Assembly (NCBI GenBank): GCA_020073385.1
Contig: JAIQFH010000017.1
Location: 1-64,000 of the forward strand
Direction of reading: 5' to 3'
DNA from: Terriglobia bacterium
GTDB lineage: Bacteria; Acidobacteriota; Terriglobia; Terriglobales; Acidobacteriaceae
Length of the DNA stretch: 64,000 nucleotides
Of this stretch, positions 50,921 to 59,923 are shown piece by piece. The notes under the pieces were generated by a model that was not told the origin of the DNA, searched no databases, and saw only the letters and a program-made list of their open reading frames with translations. Each line of letters starts with the position of its first letter. Position 1 is the stretch's first letter. Position numbers and translations under genes: made by a program.

Positions 50921-52858
50921 TCATTGAGCGGGGGCGAATTTCAGGGTCAGATTGGTTTGCACTGAGACGGGGCGGCCGTTCATGGTGTAGGGCTTGAACT
51001 TCCACTGGCGGACGTTGTCGATGGCTGCACGGGCAAAGGCCAGGGAGCCTTGCAGGAATTTTGCATCCTGGACTGTACCATCGCGGCCGATGAGAACCTG
51101 CAGGGTGACAGTGCCTTGCTTTCCGGCGGCGTTGGCCGGATACGCCAGGCGTGGCTGATCGGTGAGCAGAGCGCGCTCGGTGAGTTCAGAAACATCGACG
51201 GGTTCGATCGAGGGGAGCGCAGCTTCGACGGGCTTGTTGCCGCTCGCGTCGGGCACCATAGTGGCCATCTGCGACTTCAGGCTCGATGGAACTTTGGTCG
51301 GGGCGGCGGGCGTGTATTGCGTTGGCTGCGGTCTAGGTGCAGGGGGCGCTGGCTGCTGAACCGAGACTGGAGGAGCGGGAGTTGGAGCTGGGACGTCGGG
51401 GTGAGCGGAACTATCCGGAGGATTTGAAGTTGGAGTTGAAGGTCCGGCCGGCTGCGGCTGATCCGGCGCGCTCTGGACTGGCTGAGGCGTGGGAGTCGGG
51501 ACCGTACCTGGCTGGCTCGCGTCCGGTGGAGCAGAAGTGGTGCTTGTTCCTGCGGGCTGCTCGGAGCCGGCGTCGATTGTTGTCGGTTTCTTAGCCGTCG
51601 GATCTACGACGGGGAGCACGCTGATCTGCGATGGATCGGTGGTGGCGTCGGGAATGTTTTCGGCAACGGGGAGTTTGTACTCATCACCGGGCCGGCCGAA
51701 GTCTTCGTGGCTGGTGGGCGCCTGAGTGACCGTAGTTACGGGTTGCGGGTTGAGCCAGCCATGGAGCGCGCGCCGGCCCCGGCCCGTCAGACCTGCGAGG
51801 TTCCCGTGCCAGGGTGCTTGCGGCGCGGCTACGATCGCACAGGCCGCCAAGACGGACGCGAAGACAATCGCGCCCTTGGGGATTCTGAATCGCGATTCCT
51901 TGCGTTCGGCGTTTTCCCGGTTCTCTCCGGCGATGTAGGAAAAGAGCTGCGCTTCTTCTTTCTTCTCCTGCTTTTCCTGCGCCGCAGCGTGCTCGAGCTC
52001 AGAGGCCTGACTGCGTTTCGCAATCCCAGTTTCGCGGGAGCCAGTTTCGCCAGCGGAGGAAGAACTCTGGTCGTAACCAAGTAATTCAGGTTTTTCCTTA
52101 GCAGGCGCAGGCGGAGCCGGAGTAGTTCCCAGCACGGATCCGGGCTGGCGCATCACTCCACGAGCTTTCAGGTGCCATTCTAGACCTCTGGGCTCATCGG
52201 AAGGAGACGGAGGTGGAGGCGAGGAACGCTCGGGGACGGCTGAGGCCACGGGCTCCAAGTCTCTCAGTGGATCGGTCTGTTCTGCGGCCGATTGTTCCGG
52301 AAAATGCGCGACTTCCGAATCAGTTTCGAACTGGCCGCCGGCGGGGATGGGAGTTGACTGAACAAACTCGTTCGCTCGGGGAGAGGCTGGAGCGACTGGT
52401 CCGCCGGCGGCAGGAGCCGACGAAGAAGTAGCTGCAGCGGCAGCGGCGGCGGCCGCATTTGCCATGCTGGTGGCCGACTCCTGACGCGATCGCAGGAGAT
52501 CCCGCGCAGTCGTTAGAGTGTCAGTGACCTGGTTCACAAGCAACGGCTTGCGCAGAATGGAATTGGCGCCGGCCTGAAGCGCTTTGGGAACTGCGGCATC
52601 GTCGCGGACGATCGTCAGAATCAGGGGACGCTCTGCAGCTTTGCGCTCGCGGGCGGCCGATAGCAGCATTCCGGCTTCTGGCTGCTGGTCCCAGTCGATG
52701 ACAACGAGTTGAAACAGCTCCTGCGCAAGCTTCTCAACGGCGGTGGTTGCATGGGAGCAGGATTCTCCCTCGATGCCGAGGCGGGTCATGACTTGGCGGA
52801 TTACGTCTGACGTCCCCTCGTCAGAGGAAAACAGGAAGCAGCGCAGGGCCATGCCCAT
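50921..52858 (-). CDS. Receiver-like domain fused to a TonB energy transducer
   Basis: 645 residues. N-terminal pseudo-receiver (about 1-115): D55 in LVVIDWDQQP occupies the phospho-acceptor position and K104 is present, but the acidic pocket near residues 11-13 is degenerate. A long Ala/Pro/Ser/Glu-rich linker follows, then one membrane helix at about 328-346 (AIVFASVLAACAIVAA). The periplasmic part is Pro/Thr/Gln-rich and ends in a TonB C-terminal domain from about 560: TDQPRLAYPANAAGKQGTVT, GRDGTVQDAKF, VRQWKFKPYTMNGRPV. The topology is receiver inside, TonB box region outside. No ExbB/ExbD is adjacent. Confidence 0.75.
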   Translation of the reverse strand: MGMALRCFLFSSDEGTSDVIRQVMTRLGIEGESCSHATTAVEKLAQELFQLVVIDWDQQPEAGMLLSAARERKAAERPLILTIVRDDAAVPKALQAGANSILRKPLLVNQVTDTLTTARDLLRSRQESATSMANAAAAAAAAATSSSAPAAGGPVAPASPRANEFVQSTPIPAGGQFETDSEVAHFPEQSAAEQTDPLRDLEPVASAVPERSSPPPPSPSDEPRGLEWHLKARGVMRQPGSVLGTTPAPPAPAKEKPELLGYDQSSSSAGETGSRETGIAKRSQASELEHAAAQEKQEKKEEAQLFSYIAGENRENAERKESRFRIPKGAIVFASVLAACAIVAAPQAPWHGNLAGLTGRGRRALHGWLNPQPVTTVTQAPTSHEDFGRPGDEYKLPVAENIPDATTDPSQISVLPVVDPTAKKPTTIDAGSEQPAGTSTTSAPPDASQPGTVPTPTPQPVQSAPDQPQPAGPSTPTSNPPDSSAHPDVPAPTPAPPVSVQQPAPPAPRPQPTQYTPAAPTKVPSSLKSQMATMVPDASGNKPVEAALPSIEPVDVSELTERALLTDQPRLAYPANAAGKQGTVTLQVLIGRDGTVQDAKFLQGSLAFARAAIDNVRQWKFKPYTMNGRPVSVQTNLTLKFAPAQ

Positions 52859-53354
52859 TCAGACTAGGGCTGGGGCGTAACTGCAACAAGATTACCGAGG
52901 TGGCCGAAAGAGCAGCGATGGGAGACCGCGAGGACATGTACTGTTGCGCGGGTTGTAGAAGTCCGAGGGGTAACTACACGTCTTTGCAAGCGTTGGATTA
53001 TGCCCGGGTCCGCGTTTTTCTTCTGCCTGGGCAGCTGTGGGATGGGACTATGAGTGAAATGGCGATATTGCGTCGAACACAACGTCGATATGCTTCACCC
53101 TGCAAATTCATGCACATTGACAAGTTAGCTGAAAGATGGCATCTTTCGACGCGCTCGGTAGCGGGGCCCGGCTGGCCGTGGCGACGAGAAAGTTCCTTTT
53201 CGTTTCCCCCACCCTCGGACAGCGATAGCTCGACCAGACAAAATCAAGTGGAAAGCTGGGTTAGAGTCTTCCGTGTTTCTTCGGCACAACCGTCGCACAA
53301 AATTGGGATAATCCCGACTCTGTTGCAGACAACAAGATTAAAGGGGAGATGACC
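52859..53354. other. Intergenic region with small perfect palindrome
   Basis: No accepted gene. GAAAGATG-G-CATCTTTC at 53131-53147 is a perfect 8-base inverted repeat, preceded by TTGACA at 53117. AAGGGGAG just before 53355 is the ribosome binding site of the next gene. Confidence 0.4.
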
Positions 53355-54142
53355 ATGACATTCGCCAGACTGATTTTCGCGGCAGCGCTGTTGGCGGTCT
53401 CGACCGCGGCGCTCGCGCAGCAACCTCAAAGTGCTGCAGACCCTGCCAGTACAACCTGTTCGTTCAGCTACTCCTCGGGACCGCTCACGACGTTCACTCG
53501 CTACTGTCTGAGTGCCAATGGCAATATCGTCCAGTTCGACAGTCCATCCGGCTTCGAATACATCAGCAACGGAGGCCCACTCGAAGGCTATGGCATCTGT
53601 GACGTAAACCCGAACGTTGCGTATTACGACTATGCCTCGACTGACAGCGGCAACTGGGGCCCGACCACGGTCACCTCCCCGAATGCGACAACCCAGGTAT
53701 TCGTGCGCACCACGGCCGATGGTATATGGCAGTTGAAGCAGACCATCGTGCAAATCAAGGCCAGCGCCGCGTCAACCGGATCGGTGAAAATCACCATGGC
53801 GCTCAAGAATGCAGCACCATCAGCCGGAACGTGACGTTGCTGCGGGTCGCCAATGTGAATAACGGCCCTGTGGCGACGAATGACGAGTTTGTCTCCAGCT
53901 TCAATGCCGCTTTCGGACAGGAACCCGGCGCCAGTTGGGGACTGGGATTGACGACCAACACTTTCACGTTTGCTCACAACGGTGTCGTTCTAAGTCCCCC
54001 CGCCCCACCTGATCCCTGTCACTACGTCACCAATATCCAGAACTTCGCTATCGTTGGAGACGGAGCAATCGGGCACGTGTACGCGATCACCATCCCGAAG
54101 GGGGCTACGAAGACCGTAGCCATGACGTATAAACCAATCTAG
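53355..54142 (+). pseudogene. Secreted protein, paralogue of 55906-56754, frameshifted
   Basis: Starts MTFARLIFAAALLAVSTAAL (signal peptide), GGGGAG six bases before the ATG at 53355. The frame runs to NGGPLEGYGICDVNPNVAYY, DYASTDSGNWGPTT and ITMALKNAAPSAGT then stops at 53834. The expected continuation RNVTLLRVANVNNGPV ... HVYAITIPKGATKTVAMTYK is found in another frame to 54142. Compared with the intact paralogue, a single base is missing near 53805-53830. If that is a real mutation, the gene is dead. Cysteine pairs and aromatic residues align with the paralogue. Confidence 0.75.
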
Positions 54143-54289
54143 GTCCCTCGGTCGGCGGTCTTGCCGTGCCACCATCGAACCGGAGATCACCGGTGGCGGA
54201 TCAGTTGGGAAAACTGATCCGCTACCATTTCCAACTTCATCCTTGTCGTTTGGATGAAAATGGACTTTTTCAGCACCCGCAGAACACTC

Positions 54290-54690
54290 GATCTGGTTCT
54301 GCAGTCGTACTCGATCGCGCGTCAGTTGCAGCTTCATGCGGGTCATGCTCCGCCAGATACGCTGTTCGCCGTTGGGCACAATACTTTAAGATCAGTTCGC
54401 TGGCGATCAAGCGGCGAACCAATCGCTCGGCCTCATTGAAATCATGCTTGCGACCACGTGGAACACGGTTGGAAAACGCCTGCGCCAAGTGCAAACGCAT
54501 GTGGGGCTCCAGTTCCAGCCACACCGACCGCCATTACTGGGCCGTCGATTCCATCACCGCTTCTTCTACTCCCTGCTCCCGCAACCACGTGAGCAGGCGG
54601 TGCAACTCGCTCGGCATGGTGACGAATCGCCGCCACGCTGGTTTCTCTTCTTTTCACGTCAATGTGTGGGCCGCAGGCCCATCCCAACTC
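54290..54690 (-). pseudogene. IS110-family transposase remnant
   Basis: Minus-strand frames joined by shifts read TTPSELHRLLTWLREQGV, then EEAVMESTAQ-stop-WRSVWLELEP, RVPRGRKHDFNEAERLVRRL (with a shift) IVPNGEQRIWRSMTRM, QLTRDRVRLQNQIEC. These are the MEST...W, GRKTD..DA.W-type and NQ(I/L)E segments of DEDD transposases of IS110. There is an in-frame TAA in the Tyr position, at least one frameshift near 54375, and both ends are missing, so it is a dead fragment. It lies between the frameshifted paralogue and the TonB gene. Confidence 0.7.
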
Positions 54691-54702
54691 AAAACCCGGT
54701 CC

Positions 54703-55389
54703 TTATTCCGGTTTGAAGTCGAGGATGATAGTTACTTGACATGGGACAGGATGTCCATTCAGTTTCATGGGCTGGTAGAGTAGTTTCCGCGTTGCCTGCA
54801 AGGCTTCCTTCTCCAGGTCGGGATCGGCGGATTCGAGTACGATCGGATCACTCACCGATCCGTCGGTCTTGATAGTGGCGTACAGGACAACCGTACCCTG
54901 AGTTCCCTGTGCGATTGCGCTAGGCGGATACGCCGGCCTGAGTGGCTGCAGCAAAATTGCCGGTTCAACCTGTCCGCCCCAATGCCCCGCTTTGCCGGAG
55001 ATCCTCTCTGACTTGCGAACCCCAGAAGCAAGCCGAGCATTGATCTGCACTGACTCGGTTTCACGGGCAAGAGGAAGGACAGCATAGACTCGTTTCTCTT
55101 CCTTGCCTACAACCACTGTCTGTTGGAACAGCGAGAGGCGTTCCTGCTTCACCTGCAACTGATACATTCCCGGTTCAAGGCCGGGGAAGGCAAACTCCCC
55201 TGCTTCGCCACTCTTAGTCTCCTTCAACTTTGAGTAATCCCGCATCAGCAGGACGCGAGCATTCTGCACAACATATCCATCCGGGTCGTAGACCACGCCG
55301 GAAATGCTCTGCCCCAGACAAGCTGGAGGAAATAGTAAGAAAACAACTGCAGACCGCACCCATCGTAACCAACGATCCGCCTGTGTCAT
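54703..55389 (-). CDS. Carboxypeptidase-regulatory-like and TonB-C domain exported protein
   Basis: 228 residues. Signal peptide (VRSAVVFLLFPPACLG), then a transthyretin-like CarboxypepD_reg-type domain (about 28-105: ISGVVYDPDGYVVQNARVLL, GEFAFPGLEPGMYQLQVKQE), then a TonB C-terminal domain (about 145-228): LRPAYPPSAIAQGTQGTVVL, KTDGSVSDPIVLESADPDLEKEAL, GHPVPCQVTIILDFKPE. No membrane anchor beyond the signal peptide and no TonB box, so it may bind rather than energise receptors. This combination recurs next to antibiotic-sensing or carrier proteins in acidobacteria, which I have not confirmed here. Confidence 0.75.
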   Translation of the reverse strand: MTQADRWLRWVRSAVVFLLFPPACLGQSISGVVYDPDGYVVQNARVLLMRDYSKLKETKSGEAGEFAFPGLEPGMYQLQVKQERLSLFQQTVVVGKEEKRVYAVLPLARETESVQINARLASGVRKSERISGKAGHWGGQVEPAILLQPLRPAYPPSAIAQGTQGTVVLYATIKTDGSVSDPIVLESADPDLEKEALQATRKLLYQPMKLNGHPVPCQVTIILDFKPE

Positions 55390-55515
55390 TGAATGTCTCC
55401 TTTATGACGAAGCCGTTCCCTTCATTTTTGATAGGAAAAACATATGAGTTGATACGATTCCTTCACGGGAGAAGACTACACCGACGTGGCAACGGGGAGA
55501 AGGTTCGTGACGCTA

Positions 55516-55845
55516 TCAATCGTCTACATTCCAAACCCGCGTGGTTGCAGTCTGCCAGTCGCGTAAGGGTCTGTTGACCAGGGGCGTTCCCAAATTCTCT
55601 ACGCGATAACCTTTCACGATTTCTTGCAATTCTCTTACAAGCTGCTGACAAAAGCGTGACATGCCTTCGATGTGGAATTTGTAGTTTGGATCCACTTGCG
55701 GGCGTGATATCCGCGATAGCGGAGTTGGCTTCAGGGTAGAGACTGAGTTGAAAATCACCGGTCGACGCTTGCGGTCACCGAGGACTTCGCACACTCCTAG
55801 CCAGATTCCCACGCGCCGTGATTCTTCTCCAACCTTGCAAAACAT
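55516..55845 (-). CDS. Possible small protein, unrecognised
   Basis: A 109-residue minus-strand frame (MFCKVGEESRRVGIWLGVCE) with a plausible amphipathic middle (SRFCQQLVRELQEIVKGYRV). No domain recognised, and the ribosome binding site is weak. It is divergent from the secreted-protein gene at 55906, and the rest of the gap 55390-55905 has nothing else. Coding status is doubtful. Confidence 0.25.
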   Translation of the reverse strand: MFCKVGEESRRVGIWLGVCEVLGDRKRRPVIFNSVSTLKPTPLSRISRPQVDPNYKFHIEGMSRFCQQLVRELQEIVKGYRVENLGTPLVNRPLRDWQTATTRVWNVDD

Positions 55846-55905
55846 GGGCCCCTCGCTGCAACCGCAGCATATGTTCGCTTACAAACTACGACAGGAGATT
55901 CTCTT

Positions 55906-56754
55906 TTGAAAAAATCTGTGCTTGCAATTATCGCGCTATCCCTTTGCTCACTTAGCTTCGCCCAACTTCCGGGCGCTCGAAGTCCACAGGAACAATCGGA
56001 AGACGCAGCGGTGTTGAGCAAGAAACATGCGATTGACGCGGCGCCTCGCAGTCCACTGGCCGATCCAGGATGTTCGTTTCTTTTCACGTCGGGCGCCAAT
56101 AACACGTTTCTTAGTTATTGCCTCACGACCAACGGCAACGTTACACAACTCATCACGCCGGCAGGCCACCTGGAAATTGTGAACCCCGTCGAGGGATATG
56201 GCATCTGTGACGGCTTTACCGGCACGGAATACTTCGATTATGCCTTTGAAGACAGTTTGAACTGGGGACCGACCACGGCTACGAGCCTGTCACCCACTGC
56301 GATGAAGTTTGTCCGCACCACAAGCGATGGAGCGTGGACTCTCACGCAAACCATTACCCAGGTCGCTTCAAGCTCTCTGGTCAAGGTAGCGATGGCGCTC
56401 AAGAACAACACCGCCGACAACCGGCCGGTGGTCTTGTTGCGCTACGCGGATGTGGACGTTGATGGTGTGCTGGCTAACAATTTCGATGGCACGCTGAACA
56501 GTGCAATGGCTTGGAATTCCTTTTTCTCTGGGGCCCATCCTTTTGGGCTCGCTCTGCAGAATGTGGGGACATCGCCATTTGACTACAACGGGTTTGCACA
56601 AACCATTCCGGGGATCGTGCATCCCTGTAACACGTTTGCCAATGCGTCGAGAACGGTAGCCGTCGGAATCGACGGGTCGTTGGTCATGGCTTATCAAGGG
56701 GTGATGCCGAAGAAGGCTTCGAAGACGTTCACCGTGAGTTACAAGGGGCTGTAG
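55906..56754 (+). CDS. Secreted protein of unknown function (intact paralogue)
   Basis: 282 residues from a TTG behind AGGAG (MKKSVLAIIALSLCSLSFAQ, a signal peptide). Two cysteines early (CSFLFTSG, YCLTTNGN), then EGYGICDGFTGTEYFDYAFED, NWGPTTATSLSP, WTLTQTITQVA, KVAMALKNNTADNRPVVLLR and the C-terminal KASKTFTVSYKGL. About half the positions match 53355-54142 as judged by eye, so they are tandem duplicates. Probably an extracellular beta-rich protein; no family known. Confidence 0.75.
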   Translation: MKKSVLAIIALSLCSLSFAQLPGARSPQEQSEDAAVLSKKHAIDAAPRSPLADPGCSFLFTSGANNTFLSYCLTTNGNVTQLITPAGHLEIVNPVEGYGICDGFTGTEYFDYAFEDSLNWGPTTATSLSPTAMKFVRTTSDGAWTLTQTITQVASSSLVKVAMALKNNTADNRPVVLLRYADVDVDGVLANNFDGTLNSAMAWNSFFSGAHPFGLALQNVGTSPFDYNGFAQTIPGIVHPCNTFANASRTVAVGIDGSLVMAYQGVMPKKASKTFTVSYKGL

Positions 56755-56977
56755 AGGGGACGCCAGTCCCGCTTTACTTTGTCCTACCTTCTTGCAGGCC
56801 TTCTTGCGGGGACGGGTGTTGGAATGCCCGTCCCAGCCTTTCCTACAGCCATCGTTGCAGGGCCGATCCTTGGCGCAGACATTCTTGAGACACCCCTCTA
56901 GGCTAAAATGCTCGGTCGCGCAGTCGGAATCGATTTTCGGCTCTCGGCTTCCGGCGGCGCGCGGGAACGCTCTCAAA

Positions 56978-58276
56978 ATGGCTCTGCTAGAAAAGAACTA
57001 CTGGCTCACGACCACAGAATTTCCGACTACCGATTTGTTGCGTCCAGTGCCGGAAGTCGTGGATGTAGCGGTAATCGGTGCTGGCTTCACGGGGCTCTCG
57101 GCGGCGCGCACTCTGGCCAGGCGTGGCGCCAAGGTGGCTGTGTTCGAGTCGGAGACGATTGGGTGGGGCGCCAGTTCGCGCAATGGCGGAATGGTACTTA
57201 CGGGCATGAAGCTGGGGATAAGGCAGCTTATGTCGAGCTACGGGCGCGAACTCACGCGGCGGATGTATGCGGCGTCGCTGGCTTCGATCGATTGTGTGGA
57301 GCAGATCGTGCAGGAGGAAGCAATTGATTGCGGCTTCTCGCGTTGCGGTCATCTTGAAGTTGCCTGCAAGCAGAAGCATTTCGACAACTACGAACGCCAG
57401 GCGGAGATCATTGAGGTCGAGTTCAATCACAAGCTGCGTGTGGTGCAGCGAAGTGAGCTGAGCGCGGAGATCGGGTCGAGCATCTACTTCGGGGGCATGG
57501 TGGACGAAGTCAGCGCCGGATGTAATCCGGCGCGCTACGTTGCAGGGCTGGCTGGGGCGGCGATGAAAGCCGGCGCTGAGATTTACGAGCATGCTCGCGT
57601 GAATGCGATCGAGCGCGACGCGCGACAGGGAGAAGCCGGCTGGAAGATCACGACGTCGCGGGGTGCGCTTTGGACGCATGAAGTGTTCGTGGGGACCAGC
57701 GGGTACACTGGGGCGGTGACTCCGGCGCTGCAGAGAAAAATCATTCCGATTGGATCGTTCATCATCACGACCGAAGTGCTGCCCGCGGGTCTGGCGAAGG
57801 AACTGAGCCCGCGCGGCCGGATGATTTACGACTCGAAGAATTATCTTTACTACTACCGGCTGACGCCCGACCGGCGGATGCTGTTTGGGGGACGGGCGGC
57901 ATTTTTTCCGGAGAATGATCAGACGGTGCGGCGCAGTGCGGCTCTTCTGAGGCGGGGGATGATCGATGTGTATCCGCAATTGCGGGATGCGCGCGTCGAG
58001 TATGTGTGGGGAGGGACGCTGGACTTTGCGTTTGACATCATGCCGCATGCGGGGGAGATGGATGGGATGTACTACGCCGTGGGGTACGCGGGGCATGGAG
58101 TGGCGATGGCAACGTACCAGGGGCAGAAGATTGCGGAAATGATGGCGGGGGATAAACCGGAGAATCCGTTTGTGGGGATACGGTTTCCGGGGGCTCCGTT
58201 CGGGTTGTACAACGGAAAGCCGTGGTTCTTGCCGTTCGCGGGGGCGTGGTACAAGGTGCTGGACTGGGTGAGCTGA
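56978..58276 (+). CDS. FAD-dependent oxidoreductase (DAO/DadA-like)
   Basis: 432 residues from the ATG at 56978 (MALLEKNYWL); the longer upstream frame has no supporting features. The FAD-binding GxGxxG is GAGFTG at about 34-39 (VAVIGAGFTGLSAARTLARR), with the following ESETIGWGASSRNGG typical of glycine/D-amino acid oxidases. The C-terminal part has the second FAD segment AVGYAGHGVAMATYQGQKIA. Similar proteins oxidise gamma-glutamylputrescine, D-amino acids or sarcosine; the substrate is uncertain. Convergent with an APC transporter gene, which could supply a substrate, but this is only context. Confidence 0.85.
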   Translation: MALLEKNYWLTTTEFPTTDLLRPVPEVVDVAVIGAGFTGLSAARTLARRGAKVAVFESETIGWGASSRNGGMVLTGMKLGIRQLMSSYGRELTRRMYAASLASIDCVEQIVQEEAIDCGFSRCGHLEVACKQKHFDNYERQAEIIEVEFNHKLRVVQRSELSAEIGSSIYFGGMVDEVSAGCNPARYVAGLAGAAMKAGAEIYEHARVNAIERDARQGEAGWKITTSRGALWTHEVFVGTSGYTGAVTPALQRKIIPIGSFIITTEVLPAGLAKELSPRGRMIYDSKNYLYYYRLTPDRRMLFGGRAAFFPENDQTVRRSAALLRRGMIDVYPQLRDARVEYVWGGTLDFAFDIMPHAGEMDGMYYAVGYAGHGVAMATYQGQKIAEMMAGDKPENPFVGIRFPGAPFGLYNGKPWFLPFAGAWYKVLDWVS

Positions 58277-58313
58277 AGTGCACCCGCTGTACGCCTGTTT
58301 AGCTCGCTGCGGA

Positions 58314-58361
58314 TTGCACAGGTCCTTCGGCCCGCAAAGGGCGCGGGCGTCAGGATGACAA
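58314..58361 (-). repeat. Family B repeat, copy 6 (inverted)
   Basis: Reverse complement reads TGTCATCCTGACGCCCGCGC, CTTTGCGGGCCGAAGGACC. In the gap between the convergent oxidoreductase and APC genes. Confidence 0.75.
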
Positions 58362-58390
58362 GATGCTTAGATGATTCCCGATAGTCAATG

Positions 58391-58435
58391 GTCGAGCTGC
58401 GCTCGACGGACAGCCGAAGGCGGCTGTCCCCACAT
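58391..58435 (-). repeat. Family A double-hairpin, copy 7 (inverted)
   Basis: Reverse complement of TGTGGGGACAGCCGCC with GTCGAGC-type second stem. Stacked next to a family B copy. Confidence 0.75.
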
Positions 58436-58492
58436 AAACCAGTTGCCCAATCGTAATCAGTGGTCCCCATAATCGGGCTATCGAAAGCCTGA

Positions 58493-59812
58493 TCACTTCT
58501 CAGCGGTGCGTGGATTCCGAAGACTGAGGAGTCCGTATACGACCGGGCCTAACACGATCGCGATGACGCCGCCAATAGTGGCGACGAGTTTCCCTCCCAA
58601 TAGCGCGACGATCGCCATCAGGATGGGCGCGGCAACCACGTAGAGCATTCCTACGGCGCCGCCAGGAACAACGAAAGTGCGGGGCAGATCGGGCCTGGTG
58701 CGGCGCAGTTTCCAAGCCGAGAGAACTGTCAGCACAGTGGTCGCCGAGCGCAGCCAGATGTATAGCGAGATCAACTGGCCCAGGCTTTGCCAGGACAGCA
58801 AGGCATAAATCACTGCCGACGCGATGATCGCGAGCCAGGGCGTGGCGTAACGGGCGTGTTTGCGGGTCAGGACATCGGGAAGGTATCCGTCTTCGGCCAT
58901 GGCGAAGGGCATACGGGTAGTGGTGAGGATGGTGCTGCTCAGCAGAGCCACGTTGCCGATCATGGCGGCCAACGTCATCCAGGTGCCGAGCCATGGACCG
59001 CCGATCAATCGGGCGGCGTCAGAGAAAAATCCGGTGTGCCATTTGTCCCAGCTGCCCGCTGAAGCGAGTCCGGCAAATGTGGGCAGGAAATAAGCGGCGA
59101 TCGACAGAGGCACGACCAGCGCCAGTGCGCGGGGATAGGAGCGTTGAGGGTTCTCCACTTCCTCGGCAACGGTTGATAGTTGCTCGTAGCCGGAGTACAG
59201 CCACAGGCCCAACGCCAAGCCTACGCCGAAGATTTTTATCGTCGCCTGATGCGGCACGACCCACGGGTGGAAGGGATTGAAGTGCCAGCGGGTGAGGGCG
59301 AGGACGATCATCGTCATTACCGGGATGAATATGAAAATCTCCAGGCCGGTGGCGACCTGCCCGACCATCTGAATGCCACGAACGTTGATCCATGTGAGAA
59401 GGGCGATCAGCGCGAGCGAGAGTAGATAGTGTTGCCACCACGTCATCTGCGGGTAGTAATAGGCAAAGTAATCCGCGAACAGAACTGCGTAAACGCCGCC
59501 CAGCAGGAATGACGCGGACCAGTTCCACCATCCGGCGAGGAATCCCCAGAAATCGCCGAAGGCGGCGCGCGTCCAGCGATAGAAGCCCCCTTCAACGGGC
59601 ATGGCTGTGGTCAGTTCGGCAGAGACCAGTGAGACAGGAATACACCAGAAGAAGGGAATGATCAGCAAATAGAGGAGGGTGATCCCTGGCCCCGAGGTTG
59701 TGACCATGTCTTCGAGGCCGAAGGGGCCGCCGGTGGTGTAGGAAAACATTACGAAGACGAGGTAGAAGAGGCCAGCTTTGCGGAGGGTGGAACTTTTGCC
59801 GTTGGTGGTCAA
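58493..59812 (-). CDS. APC-superfamily permease
   Basis: 439 residues with about 12 membrane helices. GLFYLVFVMFSYTTGGPFGLEDMV is helix 1, AELTTAMPVEGGFYRWTRAAFG the conserved helix 3 region, and LWLYSGYEQLSTVAEEVENPQRSYPRALA the helix 6 and cytoplasmic loop. Probably an amino acid or amine transporter. The start appears to be TTG at 59812 with a poor ribosome binding site, and the protein might begin slightly downstream. Convergent with the FAD oxidoreductase. Confidence 0.82.
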   Translation of the reverse strand: MTTNGKSSTLRKAGLFYLVFVMFSYTTGGPFGLEDMVTTSGPGITLLYLLIIPFFWCIPVSLVSAELTTAMPVEGGFYRWTRAAFGDFWGFLAGWWNWSASFLLGGVYAVLFADYFAYYYPQMTWWQHYLLSLALIALLTWINVRGIQMVGQVATGLEIFIFIPVMTMIVLALTRWHFNPFHPWVVPHQATIKIFGVGLALGLWLYSGYEQLSTVAEEVENPQRSYPRALALVVPLSIAAYFLPTFAGLASAGSWDKWHTGFFSDAARLIGGPWLGTWMTLAAMIGNVALLSSTILTTTRMPFAMAEDGYLPDVLTRKHARYATPWLAIIASAVIYALLSWQSLGQLISLYIWLRSATTVLTVLSAWKLRRTRPDLPRTFVVPGGAVGMLYVVAAPILMAIVALLGGKLVATIGGVIAIVLGPVVYGLLSLRNPRTAEK

Positions 59813-59830
59813 AGGAGAGATGGGATGCGA

Positions 59831-59920
59831 TCGTTGATTTTTGATTGTTGATTGTTGAATGAAACACGTTTAGCGAATGAGGACATTCATTCAACAATCA
59901 AAATTCAACAATCAATCATT
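59831..59920. repeat. Family G word-hairpin between APC and ogt
   Basis: Left arm TTTTTGATTGTTGATTGTTG, right arm CAACAATCAAAATTCAACAA, complementary around GAAACACGTTTAGCG. Four bases before the ogt stop; could terminate ogt. Confidence 0.7.
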
Positions 59921-59923
59921 TTC

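Noticed and set aside
56987-58096. 369-codon minus frame opposite the FAD oxidoreductase
   Set aside because: The plus-strand frame has the FAD-binding motif and normal length; the minus frame has no recognisable domain.
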